Assembly: GCA_002746305.1 (NCBI GenBank)
Contig: NVWV01000001.1
Coordinates: 394,396 to 458,395, forward strand
DNA: 64,000 bases
Origin: Bacteroidota bacterium
GTDB taxonomy: Bacteria; Bacteroidota; Bacteroidia; NS11-12g; UBA9320
Direction of reading: 5' to 3'
Below the pieces are notes generated by a model. It worked only from the letters and a program-made list of their open reading frames with translations. It made no database searches and had not been told where the DNA came from. A program made the position numbers and the translations under genes. Shown one piece after another: positions 44,148 to 53,578 of this stretch (the stretch's first letter is position 1; every line of letters begins with the position of its first letter).

Positions 44148-47100
44148 TTACATCTTGTAAACCTTCGTTTGTATTACATCGTTTGGAGTTTTAATTCTTA
44201 GGATATAAAAACCAGAGTTTAGTTCAGTGATATTAATCGGTAGGTTTGAATTTATGTTCTGGAAGGTTAAAACCTCTTTACCTGTCATGGAAAGAACAGT
44301 AACACTAAAGTTACCTGAGTAGTCATCTAATTTAATATTTAGATCTCCTGTAGTAGGATTAGGATAGATACTAAGTTCACTCTCTATTTCTTCAATTCCA
44401 ACATTGAAGATAGATACATCCTTAGAATAAGTTGAAATTCCACAGTCGTTAATAACGGTTAATGTGATCGTATAGAATCCTAGGTTATCGTAAATGTGAA
44501 CAGGTGTTCTTTCAGAACTAAAGTTACCATCACCAAAATCCCATTGGAAGGTATGAGGAGCTCCCGAACTTTTATCATAAACACCAATACTTCGTCCGTG
44601 CGTAAATACAAAAGCAAATTCTGCTTCTAAGGAGTCAGTTGATACAATAGCACTATCAGTTCCGTTTGAGCCACATAATCCAGTTACTTCTACGGTATAT
44701 GTTCCTGCCTCCGTAACGTCAATCTGTTGAGTTGTTTCGCCGTTACTCCAGCTATAGGATGTAGCACCAGGAGAAGCTACAAGCGTACCCATATTACTGT
44801 CACATAGAGCTAAGAAATCAGTAACTAAAAAATCTCCAGTACTTGCAGGTGAAAATTCGTCAGCACCTATGTCCGTAGTTCCTTTGCTTCGACTATCTCC
44901 GTCAATGTCTTTTCCAAGATAAGTTCCACCTCTACCAGCGTCATTAAGAGCTTCGTTGCATACATGGAAATCTTTCTCTCCGTGGAACATTGGATCTACA
45001 CTCATGGAGCTTAAATCTTTTCCTGTTTCATCTTGCCACTCGACAAGATCATATTTTTTGCCATTTTGATTGTAGTATACCGTATAACCACCCAGATAAT
45101 TATTATTATCAAGAGTGAAGGAAGGAAGATCATTTATATACAACACATTTCCGTTTTCATTGAAATTCTGAACTATGTTATTTACAAAGGATCTTACCGG
45201 CATATTGTCAAGGTAAACTGTAGCGTCATTGTTGCTAGTAACCTCACCAAGAATAGTGTTATTGGTGAAATCAAGATTAGGATTGTCATAAAGGTATATA
45301 CCGTATGAATTTTCCCCTCTTGTGTTAAAATAGTTATTGGCTACAATACTTCTTTGAGTACCAGAGGTTTGTTCCAAGTCCATCATATAATCGTCAGAGC
45401 TGTCTAATACCAAAATATTGTTGGTAAAGCTAAGAAACTTATTATCGTAAAAATAGTGCCCCTCAGAATAGCGTTTTGAACTTCTAAATACATTATTGGT
45501 TATTTCTACATGATCATGTCCTTCCACATCTAGTCCTTCTTCAAATTCTTCAAACAAATTATTTCTGAAAATAATGGGGTTTGATGCAATACCATTTCCA
45601 TACGTGTTAAATGATTGATCTCCACCATAGAAATAGCAGTTTTCTACCAGTATACCGTCTACATAATTATCTATTTGGATAATATCACTACAGTTTGTTG
45701 AATCTCCTAATATTTTTAGATTTTTCAATTCAAAACTAGCAGCCGTTCCATTAATATTGATTACGGTGTTACAAGTATTAAAGTTGGCGTCCAAAGTCAG
45801 GTTCTGGATTGTAACATTTCTCATATTTTCAAAATCAAGCACACCACGGTTCCAATTACTACGGGTTTTTAACGTTACATCTTCTCTATTACCGCTCATA
45901 CTTTCAATGAAGAGTCTGTCCATTGGATTAGCTGTTTTGACATTTTTAAGGATTACATCTTCATAACCTCTATAGGTGCCATTGTTTATTTTAATATGCA
46001 CATCACCACATATTCCACCAAAACTCATTTGGTCAAAAAGTGATTGAATACCTTTTAGAGTATCATCTTCTCCTAGTGTATAGTCTCCACTTACAGCATC
46101 ATAGATTCTAAATTCAGGAAGGCTGTTATTAGAAGCATCAGCATCAGCTCCAGAGTTTACTTCGGTGATGATGAGTTCTAGAGTGTCATTGTCACCATCA
46201 AAAGAATATGATCCAATGTTGATTTCTTGACTAGCATAAGAGACTAAATTACTACTATGTACATAGGTTCCTACTAAGGTGCCATTAACAGTATAATCCA
46301 GTTTGAATGCAGTAACAGGGTTAAGTCCAATATTTTTTACCTTAACAATAATATCATCACTTCCAGAGCAGTTTGGGGCTTGAAGTGAATTAAGTGACAT
46401 CAATGCCATATCATTACTTCTAATTGAGTTAAACTCCAGAGCACCTGGATCAGGATTTGTACCATCTCTATTTGTACCATCAATGTCCTTTGTTATTTCA
46501 CCTATTGGTAAGCATAAATTAACGAATAATCCATTCTGAGGTTTAGGATTACTTGGGAAACTCACAAAATTGGCATTTCCATGAATGGAGTTTGCATCAT
46601 GACCACTTCGGTTTGTCCATTCCTGTAATGACAAGTTATTTCCATTGTATATGGGGCTACAAGTAATATTAGAATTGGAATATGCATTGTAGTCAATTTC
46701 TGCATCGTCACCAAAACTTCCATTGTTAATATACATCGCATAGTTACAGTTGTTAGTTGATATTAGGTTGTTTTTAATCTTTACATCATTTGAGTTACCT
46801 CTAATGTACAAACCGTAACTATTATTACTTAAGAATGTATTATGATAAATCTCAAGGCCATCATTTGTACCGTCCAGTCTAACAGCATAACTATTCATAC
46901 CAGTGAAAATATTATTGGCGATTCTATTTTTTCCGGTTTTAGAAGTAGAAAACTGATATAAGTAGTGGTATGAATTACTTTCAAAATTGTTATTTGTAAT
47001 ACTGGCGTCTACACAATTGTTGATATACAAACCTCTACTTTGAATATTCTCCATGGTATTATTATTTAGAATAAGGTCTGTGATATAGTAAAAATACATA

Positions 47101-47726
47101 CCATAGTAATGATCCTCAAAACTTGAATTCATCACCGCAATGTCTGAAGCCTGAGATGTATAGTAGATACCATAAGATCCTTCTGACACGTTGCAATTGT
47201 CAATTTCTAAACCAGAACAATTACCATTAATATAGATGCAACTGTAAGATGAAGTTGATGAAGTAGAGAGGGTACCTATGATATTACAATTGATCAATCG
47301 AATATTTTGACTGTTTCTAAGGTAGATACATCTTTGGCTATTGGGCTGGGTTATAGTAAGGTCCTTTAATGTAATAAAACTGTTATTATTTATGTAAATA
47401 GAATATGACGATTGTCCTTGTAAAATAACATCAGTAGGATTTCCCGAATTAGATTCAACGGTAATTGTTGAAGTTTCAGATAATCCAGATATAGTTGAGG
47501 TCCAAGATACATTTTGAGTGTAAGTACCGTTTTTAATTTTAATAGTTGTGTGTCCACTTAGACCTTCACTTAACATATCGCTATAGATACTGTTAAGATT
47601 TGGATACGTCTCTCCAGCTCCTACAACATACGTTCCAATGAATGGAGCCGCACTAGCTGATGAGGCAAATAGAAATAAGATTAAAAGTAAGAATAAGGGT
47701 TTGTTTTTTTTAGTTCGATGTAGCAT
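44148..47726 (-). CDS. secreted right-handed beta-helix protein with T9SS type A sorting domain
   Basis: 1192 aa. Signal peptide (about 1-26, ending SASA); two right-handed parallel beta-helix regions (about 30-430 and 560-960) with many N-N-x-F/I/L ladders such as ITNNNFESN, IKNNLIS and FTNNILV. A CARDB-like domain (about 440-530) lies between them, followed by a PKD domain (about 1040-1110, TFQWDFGDGNFSSERTPVH) and a type A T9SS signal (about 1117-1192, SIYPNPTTGDLNI ... GFYILRIKT). Beta-helices of this kind are found in polysaccharide lyases and surface adhesins, but no lyase active site was recognised. Confidence 0.92.
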   Translation of the reverse strand: MLHRTKKNKPLFLLLILFLFASSASAAPFIGTYVVGAGETYPNLNSIYSDMLSEGLSGHTTIKIKNGTYTQNVSWTSTISGLSETSTITVESNSGNPTDVILQGQSSYSIYINNNSFITLKDLTITQPNSQRCIYLRNSQNIRLINCNIIGTLSTSSTSSYSCIYINGNCSGLEIDNCNVSEGSYGIYYTSQASDIAVMNSSFEDHYYGMYFYYITDLILNNNTMENIQSRGLYINNCVDASITNNNFESNSYHYLYQFSTSKTGKNRIANNIFTGMNSYAVRLDGTNDGLEIYHNTFLSNNSYGLYIRGNSNDVKIKNNLISTNNCNYAMYINNGSFGDDAEIDYNAYSNSNITCSPIYNGNNLSLQEWTNRSGHDANSIHGNANFVSFPSNPKPQNGLFVNLCLPIGEITKDIDGTNRDGTNPDPGALEFNSIRSNDMALMSLNSLQAPNCSGSDDIIVKVKNIGLNPVTAFKLDYTVNGTLVGTYVHSSNLVSYASQEINIGSYSFDGDNDTLELIITEVNSGADADASNNSLPEFRIYDAVSGDYTLGEDDTLKGIQSLFDQMSFGGICGDVHIKINNGTYRGYEDVILKNVKTANPMDRLFIESMSGNREDVTLKTRSNWNRGVLDFENMRNVTIQNLTLDANFNTCNTVININGTAASFELKNLKILGDSTNCSDIIQIDNYVDGILVENCYFYGGDQSFNTYGNGIASNPIIFRNNLFEEFEEGLDVEGHDHVEITNNVFRSSKRYSEGHYFYDNKFLSFTNNILVLDSSDDYMMDLEQTSGTQRSIVANNYFNTRGENSYGIYLYDNPNLDFTNNTILGEVTSNNDATVYLDNMPVRSFVNNIVQNFNENGNVLYINDLPSFTLDNNNYLGGYTVYYNQNGKKYDLVEWQDETGKDLSSMSVDPMFHGEKDFHVCNEALNDAGRGGTYLGKDIDGDSRSKGTTDIGADEFSPASTGDFLVTDFLALCDSNMGTLVASPGATSYSWSNGETTQQIDVTEAGTYTVEVTGLCGSNGTDSAIVSTDSLEAEFAFVFTHGRSIGVYDKSSGAPHTFQWDFGDGNFSSERTPVHIYDNLGFYTITLTVINDCGISTYSKDVSIFNVGIEEIESELSIYPNPTTGDLNIKLDDYSGNFSVTVLSMTGKEVLTFQNINSNLPINITELNSGFYILRIKTPNDVIQTKVYKM

Positions 47727-47879
47727 GATTTTTTATTTATTTGGGTCAATTTTAAGTGTGCGAAAGGTAATAAATTTAAATTTATGGTGAATGGTTGTTT
47801 TAAAGTTGTGAATTACACTAAACTATAGTAGAAACGATTGAATTGAGCGTTCAATTTTATAATCTACTAAGGTATTGGA

Positions 47880-48467
47880 TTATTTGTACTTGTCATACAA
47901 ACTCTTACCAGTAAGTATTAATGGAATACACTTTGCAACCCGACGTTGCCGTGTCGCTTCTTGTTTACCTTCAGCTATATGATTAGCATATTCTTTTTGT
48001 CTACCTAAGGAGAGATTAAAGAAAGCATTGCTAAACTCTTCTTGGTTAAGTTCTGATTGTAGTTCCTGTGGAACGGTGTATGAAGTATCTCTATTTAGCT
48101 TTATTTTCTTTCCTAGTTTTTGATTTTCAATAGCTTCATCTAAATAGACTTTAATTAAGTTTTCATCCATTTCTTGGATGGATTTGAATCTCCATTGTCT
48201 CAGGCCTCTTGTTTTATCGGGAGAAGCATTTATTAGAATGTTTAAGGGATCTTTTAGAAATACACCTTGATGAAACCACAGACCTACATAAGATTTGAAA
48301 CTACCTATACCTACTATGTTTTTATTGTTTATAGTGTATACTGGGGAACCCCACTTAAATGTTCCATTCAATTCCGTTTTTTTGATGATTGACTCTAAAA
48401 ATTGAATTTCCTTAGACCAACTAGTGTTCAGTTTATAGAATTCAGTAATATCTTTTGGGATAATCAT
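47880..48467 (-). CDS. YdeI-like protein (DUF1801 plus OmpD-associated type)
   Basis: 195 aa. Residues 1-110 form the DUF1801 fold (LNGTFKWGSPVYTINNKNIVGIGSFKSYVGLWFHQGVFL), followed by the bacteriocin-protection YdeI/OmpD-associated helical tail (LNQEEFSNAFFNLSLGRQKEYANHIAEGKQEATRQRRV). The E. coli relative has been linked to peptide resistance; here the function is unknown. Its start codon overlaps the DUF2279 stop by one base, so it ends the five-gene operon. Confidence 0.85.
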   Translation of the reverse strand: MIIPKDITEFYKLNTSWSKEIQFLESIIKKTELNGTFKWGSPVYTINNKNIVGIGSFKSYVGLWFHQGVFLKDPLNILINASPDKTRGLRQWRFKSIQEMDENLIKVYLDEAIENQKLGKKIKLNRDTSYTVPQELQSELNQEEFSNAFFNLSLGRQKEYANHIAEGKQEATRQRRVAKCIPLILTGKSLYDKYK

Positions 48468-49384
48468 TATAACTTAAACCAATGTCCTCTTAAACCTTTG
48501 TCGGTATGATACTCCAATGTTGGCATTGGAAATTTTATTGCATTTGCCATTATTAAAAGTGTTCGAACAGCTTTTTTCTTAGTTTTTATTCTGGAGAGGT
48601 CAATGTCTGGAGCGAGATAAAACTGTCGATGTCGTTTTATGTTAGTATAATCATAGGTGTAACCTTCACTTGTGTATCGGTTACTATGTCCTCCTAACAT
48701 TCCGTCAGCACCATAGCCAACGGCAAGATTTAACCATTTTGGAATTTTACTTTCTGGAGCAAAGGAATGAATATTAGCACTTAACCAATATGTCTGAGCA
48801 TTATAGTCTTTTAGGAGCCGTTCTGGAAAGTTGCTTCCAAGTGCATTCGGTCTTATAGCCGAATAGGGGGATGGGTTGTAGGAGTACTTCATCCAAATCC
48901 GTTGTTCATCCCATGCAAGACTTTGACCAATGGCTAAACTAGCTCCTAATGCATTTGCCGCAACGTCACCCATACTAGCTCCCCAACCACTTGAAAAGCC
49001 ATCAAATACCTCGACGCTTGTTTGAATTAAGAAACCATAAGACCCACCAATTAAAGAATATTGCTTCTTAGAATAACCTGCCCACTTCATCATTTCTATT
49101 CCTGCCACGCCCTCATAATAACATGAAAATGAATGCCCTACCTTATCCATTTGTTGCCATTCTTGATTGTCATTGAAAAAATGAAATGGAATAAGGTCGT
49201 GATCCTTATACCATAATTGATAGAGACCTACCATTGTTCCTGTATATGCAATAGAATTACCAATGATAACAGTTTGCTTTCTAAACTTCGTGTTCGTGGA
49301 ATCCTGAGCACACAATTGTATACTCAAAAAAAGTAATGGTAGTATTACAAGCTTATGCCAATATGGTAGCTTTGGTAGCATCAA
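48467..49384 (-). CDS. DUF2279 family exported protein
   Basis: 305 aa with a signal peptide (about 1-26, ending LCAQ). The mature part matches the DUF2279 family of Bacteroidota: KVGHSFSCYYEGVAGIEMMKWAGYSKKQ and DGFSSGWGASMGDVAANALGASLAIGQSLAWDEQRI are the conserved blocks. Probably a periplasmic or outer-membrane-associated protein with several small hydrophobic segments. The start overlaps the phosphohexomutase gene by 32 bases in another frame; the next Met would delete the signal peptide, so the long form is kept. Confidence 0.82.
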   Translation of the reverse strand: MMLPKLPYWHKLVILPLLFLSIQLCAQDSTNTKFRKQTVIIGNSIAYTGTMVGLYQLWYKDHDLIPFHFFNDNQEWQQMDKVGHSFSCYYEGVAGIEMMKWAGYSKKQYSLIGGSYGFLIQTSVEVFDGFSSGWGASMGDVAANALGASLAIGQSLAWDEQRIWMKYSYNPSPYSAIRPNALGSNFPERLLKDYNAQTYWLSANIHSFAPESKIPKWLNLAVGYGADGMLGGHSNRYTSEGYTYDYTNIKRHRQFYLAPDIDLSRIKTKKKAVRTLLIMANAIKFPMPTLEYHTDKGLRGHWFKL

Positions 49385-50750
49385 GTATTTTTATTACCTC
49401 TTCTGTGGAAGCCGCCTGAGCGTAGACTCTAAGCAAAGGTTCCGTTCCACTTGGGCGAATCATTACCCAGTCATCATTACCCAATAAAAATTTGTAACCG
49501 TCAATGGTTTCATTTCCGGATACAGTATAGGTATCAAACGATTCGTAATCTTGATTTTTGCACTTCTCAATAATTGCCCATTTTTGTTCTTCAGGTACGT
49601 GCAGATCGTATCTATCCATTGCAAAAGACCCTGTAATTTCATAAACTTCTTCAATTAACTGATTTAACGTCTTATTGGTTTTGGCCATATATTCCCATAA
49701 GATAAGACCCATCCATATCCCATCTCTTTCTGGGATATGTGTGCTTACAGCAATTCCTCCACTTTCTTCACCTCCAAGTAGTGATTGATTCTCAATCATT
49801 TCCTTACAAATATATTTGAAGCCAATTTTAGTAACATGGTGTTCTATCCCATAGTGATTGCAAAGGTTTTTAATTTTTGAAGTACAGCTAAAACTGGTAT
49901 AAACATTTCCTTTCACTCCTTTGAATTCTACAAGGTATCTAATGAGCAGTAGAATAATATGATGAGAATCAACAAAATCCCCATTTTCATCAAATAATCC
50001 AATTCGATCTGCGTCACCATCGGTAGCCAACCCACAAGAAATGTCAGAGTTTGCAATGTGTTCTGCAAATGGTTTTAGATTTCGAGCTATAGGTTCAGGT
50101 GCTTGTCCCATAAAACTTGGATTGTATGTAGCGTGCATTAGATATGCTTCTGGAAGAAGTCGTCTGACTACATTTTGACCTGCACCATACATGGCGTCAT
50201 ATCCAAATTTAATACCACTATTTCGGATTGCATCGATATCAAAGTTAGAATGAACATGATCTATGTATTCTTGTTCCATATCGATTAGTTCTACCAAAGG
50301 ACTAGACTTTAGCTCTTCAAAAGGAATGATATCACATGCATATTCCTTAGGTATGTTAGCTTCTACGGCATCAATCTCATCTTGAATAGCTGGACCTCCA
50401 TAATGTGCTTTAATTTTATACCCATTGTAGCTTGGTGGGTTGTGGCTCGCTGTAATGACAATACCTGCATAAGCTTGGTGCTTCAAAGTAGATAATGAAA
50501 CCATTGGAGTAGAAACAAATCCTTCAGAAGTATACACTTTTATACCCTGAGATATTAAGACAGAAATGGTAGTCTCTGTAAAAAGTTCACCTCCAAATCG
50601 GCAATCATAGCCAACCACAGCAGAGTGATTATCTGTTTTTTCTTTAATCCATTTTGCGGTTGCGTATGCAACCCTAGCTACATTTTCAGTAGTATATTCT
50701 TTTGCGATGATGGCTCTCCATCCGTCTGTTCCAAATTTTATCTTAGTCAT
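49353..50750 (-). CDS. phosphoglucomutase/phosphomannomutase family protein
   Basis: 465-aa alpha-D-phosphohexomutase, interconverting hexose 1- and 6-phosphates. Phosphoserine loop TASHNPPSYNGYK with S102; metal loop ATDGDADRIG; sugar loop EESGG; phosphate loop RPSGTEPLLRVYA. The N-terminus FGTDGWRAII is typical. Substrate (glucose, mannose or glucosamine) not decidable. Overlaps the upstream lipoprotein gene by 4 bases (ATGA). Confidence 0.93.
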   Translation of the reverse strand: MTKIKFGTDGWRAIIAKEYTTENVARVAYATAKWIKEKTDNHSAVVGYDCRFGGELFTETTISVLISQGIKVYTSEGFVSTPMVSLSTLKHQAYAGIVITASHNPPSYNGYKIKAHYGGPAIQDEIDAVEANIPKEYACDIIPFEELKSSPLVELIDMEQEYIDHVHSNFDIDAIRNSGIKFGYDAMYGAGQNVVRRLLPEAYLMHATYNPSFMGQAPEPIARNLKPFAEHIANSDISCGLATDGDADRIGLFDENGDFVDSHHIILLLIRYLVEFKGVKGNVYTSFSCTSKIKNLCNHYGIEHHVTKIGFKYICKEMIENQSLLGGEESGGIAVSTHIPERDGIWMGLILWEYMAKTNKTLNQLIEEVYEITGSFAMDRYDLHVPEEQKWAIIEKCKNQDYESFDTYTVSGNETIDGYKFLLGNDDWVMIRPSGTEPLLRVYAQAASTEEVIKILDATKATILA

Positions 50751-51838
50751 ATTTTAATGTTGTTCCACTCTCTACTTAGTAGATTTTGATAATACTTATC
50801 TGATTGTCGAGATGGGATTTCTTGTTCGTTAATTTTTTCTAGTAAAAAGCTAAATCTCTTTTCGCTTAAATATTCTTCTAACCCTTGAAGGTTAATTTGT
50901 ACATCCAGTTCTTCAAGCTGATTTTTGGACAATACAATTGCATGTTTATCAATGAAAAACTCGATTGATGTTAATTCTTGGAAAGGAATATTTTTATATT
51001 TAGTCCAAGTTTCTGTTATGGTGATATTATCGACCTTCCATGGTAAAAACATAATGGAAGAGAAGTGATCTGAATTACTTGCATTCAGAATCGTTTGTTT
51101 GTTTTTATTGATATACTTCTCCAATGCGGTATAGAAGAAGTTGTTTTCTTCATTTGAGTTAATTGTTGGGGAAAGTATCTTATATACAATTTGTTTCTTT
51201 TGAATTGCCTTATAAAATTTACGATTAACTTTAGGACTGTAAATTGCCTGTTTCTGATATTCAAACCATTTATTGCGATCGGTTTTAAGATCTTCACTAC
51301 CAAATTGTACCAGATTAAATAGGTAGCTCTTACTGTGTAGAGCATCCCAATATGTAAGCTCGGAGGAACCGCTGGCATTGCACGGAATATATTCTGTCTT
51401 TAGCAGGTTTATAATATCGGGTGCATCCACATATCCATAGTTTATCACTTTGCCATACTTGTCTTTTCCTGTGAACGTAAATCCTTGGATACCGAACTCA
51501 AAGTTATTCTTGAATATTCTCCAAAATTCATGAATGAATAGGTCGTTGCTTCTAACGAATGGACTTATAGCCAATTTTTCTCGCTTTATCAATTGTTGTG
51601 CTCCTACCACTAATCTTTTGTCACTATTTTCCCAAATAGCTAAATCACCAGTAAGCAATCTAGGATAAAGTATTTCGGGTAATGAACGTACCAGATTAAA
51701 GCCAATGCTATCGACTTGTTTTGCATCCGTTAGGTGAAGCATTACAGGAGTGTAATCATAGCTATTTGGAATTTTATTGGATGTCTTACATCCAAATCCC
51801 ATAAGTAAAACTAGTATTAGAAGTTTATGTAAACGCAT
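50747..51838 (-). CDS. lipoprotein of unknown function
   Basis: 363 aa with a lipobox in LLMGFGC (Cys17). The mature part is mixed alpha/beta with many aromatic residues and a C-terminal helical region; no named domain was recognised. A repeat of 'SPFVRSNDLFIHEFWRIF' and 'ITETWTKYKNIPFQE' type segments suggests two related alpha/beta units. Overlaps the acyl-CoA dehydrogenase stop by 14 bases and the phosphohexomutase start by 4, so it is translationally embedded in the operon. Confidence 0.72.
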   Translation of the reverse strand: MRLHKLLILVLLMGFGCKTSNKIPNSYDYTPVMLHLTDAKQVDSIGFNLVRSLPEILYPRLLTGDLAIWENSDKRLVVGAQQLIKREKLAISPFVRSNDLFIHEFWRIFKNNFEFGIQGFTFTGKDKYGKVINYGYVDAPDIINLLKTEYIPCNASGSSELTYWDALHSKSYLFNLVQFGSEDLKTDRNKWFEYQKQAIYSPKVNRKFYKAIQKKQIVYKILSPTINSNEENNFFYTALEKYINKNKQTILNASNSDHFSSIMFLPWKVDNITITETWTKYKNIPFQELTSIEFFIDKHAIVLSKNQLEELDVQINLQGLEEYLSEKRFSFLLEKINEQEIPSRQSDKYYQNLLSREWNNIKI

Positions 51839-53042
51839 TTTCTCCTGTTATTTCCATTCCTAAAATTAGTAGATGAATATCGTGAGTACCTTCATAGGTC
51901 ACAACACTTTCTAGATTCATCATATGTCTCATTATGGGGTATTCTCCCGTTATTCCCATACCTCCGTGCATTTGACGTGCTTCACGTGCTATGTTCATTG
52001 CTATTTCAACATTGTTTCTTTTGGCCATTGAAATTTGAGCAGGGGTTGCTTTACCATTGTTCATAAGATTTCCAAGTCTCCAGCAAACCAATTGTGCTTT
52101 TGTTATTTCAGTTAGCATTTCAGCAAGTTTCTTTTGTTGAAGTTGGAATCCACCAATAGGTCGTCCAAATTGATGCCGTTCAGAGGCATATTTTCGAGCA
52201 CTTTCATAACAATCCATGGCAGCACCAAGTGCTCCCCAACTGATGCCGTATCTAGCGGAATTAAGACATGTTAAAGGACCTTTCAACCCAGTAACCTTTG
52301 GGAGTATATTGGATTTAGGAATTCTAACATTGTCAAAAACCAATTCCCCAGTAATACTTGCTCTAAGGCTCCATTTACCGTGTGTGGTAGGGGTCGTGAA
52401 ACCTTCCATTCCGCGTTCCACGATTACACCTTGTACAATTCCATCAGGATTTTTTGCCCATACAATGGCAACATCAGCTTCTGGAGCATTGCTAATCCAC
52501 ATTTTAGCACCGTTTAAGATTATGCTATCACCATCTTCTGTAAAATGTGTGGTCATCCCATTAGGGTTAGAACCGTGGTCTGGTTCGGTTAATCCAAAAC
52601 ACCCTAGCATTTCACCAGATCCAAGTTTAGGTAAGAACTTTCTCTTTTGTTCTTCACTGCCAAATTTATGAATAGGGTACATAACCAATGAGCCTTGAAC
52701 GCTTGCTGTGGATCGAATACCACTATCGCACCTTTCCAGTTCTTGCATTGCTAAACCATAACTAATGTAATCAAGACCACCTCCTCCGTATTCTGCGGGT
52801 ATTTGTGGACCGAAACAACCTACTTCTCCCAGCTGTTTAACAATGTGAGAAGGGAAATAATTCTGTTGAGCACATTCTTCAATGATGGGAGATAATTCTC
52901 GTTTTACATATGATCGAACACTGTCTCTAACCATTTTATGTTCGTCACTTAAAAGGTCATCAATGTTATAAAAATCTGGTTGATTATAGGTGTCCTTACC
53001 TTTTCCAGATTCCTTTAATGAATTTATTTCTGCTTCCGTCAT
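51825..53042 (-). CDS. acyl-CoA dehydrogenase, glutaryl-CoA dehydrogenase-like
   Basis: 405 aa from the ATG at 53042; the longer frame to 53084 would run through the palindromic promoter. The FAD acyl-CoA dehydrogenase fold is clear. RSTASVQGSLVMYPI, GCFGLTEPDHGSNP and the catalytic-Glu segment TYEGTHDIH (E384) match glutaryl-CoA dehydrogenase closely, including the Arg (R110) at the position that binds the glutaryl carboxylate. It would act in lysine/tryptophan degradation; substrate inferred from these residues. Confidence 0.9.
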   Translation of the reverse strand: MTEAEINSLKESGKGKDTYNQPDFYNIDDLLSDEHKMVRDSVRSYVKRELSPIIEECAQQNYFPSHIVKQLGEVGCFGPQIPAEYGGGGLDYISYGLAMQELERCDSGIRSTASVQGSLVMYPIHKFGSEEQKRKFLPKLGSGEMLGCFGLTEPDHGSNPNGMTTHFTEDGDSIILNGAKMWISNAPEADVAIVWAKNPDGIVQGVIVERGMEGFTTPTTHGKWSLRASITGELVFDNVRIPKSNILPKVTGLKGPLTCLNSARYGISWGALGAAMDCYESARKYASERHQFGRPIGGFQLQQKKLAEMLTEITKAQLVCWRLGNLMNNGKATPAQISMAKRNNVEIAMNIAREARQMHGGMGITGEYPIMRHMMNLESVVTYEGTHDIHLLILGMEITGENAFT

Positions 53043-53053
53043 TGGTTTTAAAA

Positions 53054-53071
53054 TTACATTTGCAAATGTAA
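53054..53071. promoter_or_regulatory. 18-bp perfect palindrome made of two opposed -7 elements
   Basis: TTACATTTG followed directly by CAAATGTAA. Each strand presents TACATTTG (TAnnTTTG), one toward folB (plus, ATG 53094) and one toward the acyl-CoA dehydrogenase (minus, ATG 53042). On the minus strand a TTTG is present but only about 11 bases upstream. It could also be an operator for a dimeric regulator of both genes. Confidence 0.5.
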
Positions 53072-53093
53072 AATATATACACAAAGGACAGTA

Positions 53094-53453
53094 ATGAGTA
53101 GTGGTTTAAAAACGATACTAAGAATTGATAACATAAGAGTAAAGGCTTACCATGGTTGGTACGAGTCTGAAAGGAAAATAGGTGGTATGTATTCTATTTC
53201 CATTAAGATTACAAAAATGACAGCTGCAGACACTTCATTTCAAGATATCAATCAGACCATAAACTATGAAGAGATCCATACGAGAGTAGTAGCTGTTATG
53301 AAAGAAGAGTTTAAACTTATAGAGCATTGCTGCAAAACGCTGTTTGATAATCTCAAACCTCTTGGTGATGATGCACAATGGGAAGTTACATTGGTTAAAG
53401 AAGAGGTGCCAATAAAACATGTTGGATATACTTCTTTTACCGTCACTGGTTAA
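53094..53453 (+). CDS. folB: dihydroneopterin aldolase
   Basis: 119-aa tunnel-fold enzyme of folate synthesis, cleaving dihydroneopterin to 6-hydroxymethyl-dihydropterin. Visible are RVKAYHGWYESERKIGG (active-site Tyr region), TINYEEIH (substrate-binding Glu) and KEEVPIKHVGYTSF with the catalytic Lys. Full length. Divergent from the acyl-CoA dehydrogenase across the palindrome. Confidence 0.94.
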   Translation: MSSGLKTILRIDNIRVKAYHGWYESERKIGGMYSISIKITKMTAADTSFQDINQTINYEEIHTRVVAVMKEEFKLIEHCCKTLFDNLKPLGDDAQWEVTLVKEEVPIKHVGYTSFTVTG

Positions 53454-53578
53454 AGCATTGTGTAGGTATTCATTGCTCTTTAACAATAAATAATTTCAGT
53501 TAATCCAATCCTATCGTTTTAACCTACTGATTCTGGTATAAAAGCATATTTTCGCAGCCTAAATTCTTAAAAATTTAA

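Noticed and set aside
47837..47855. ATTGAA-N7-TTCAAT hairpin after the YdeI-like gene
   Set aside because: Short weak stem; not enough for a terminator call.
52216..52671. 151-aa plus-strand open frame
   Set aside because: Antisense shadow of the acyl-CoA dehydrogenase gene.
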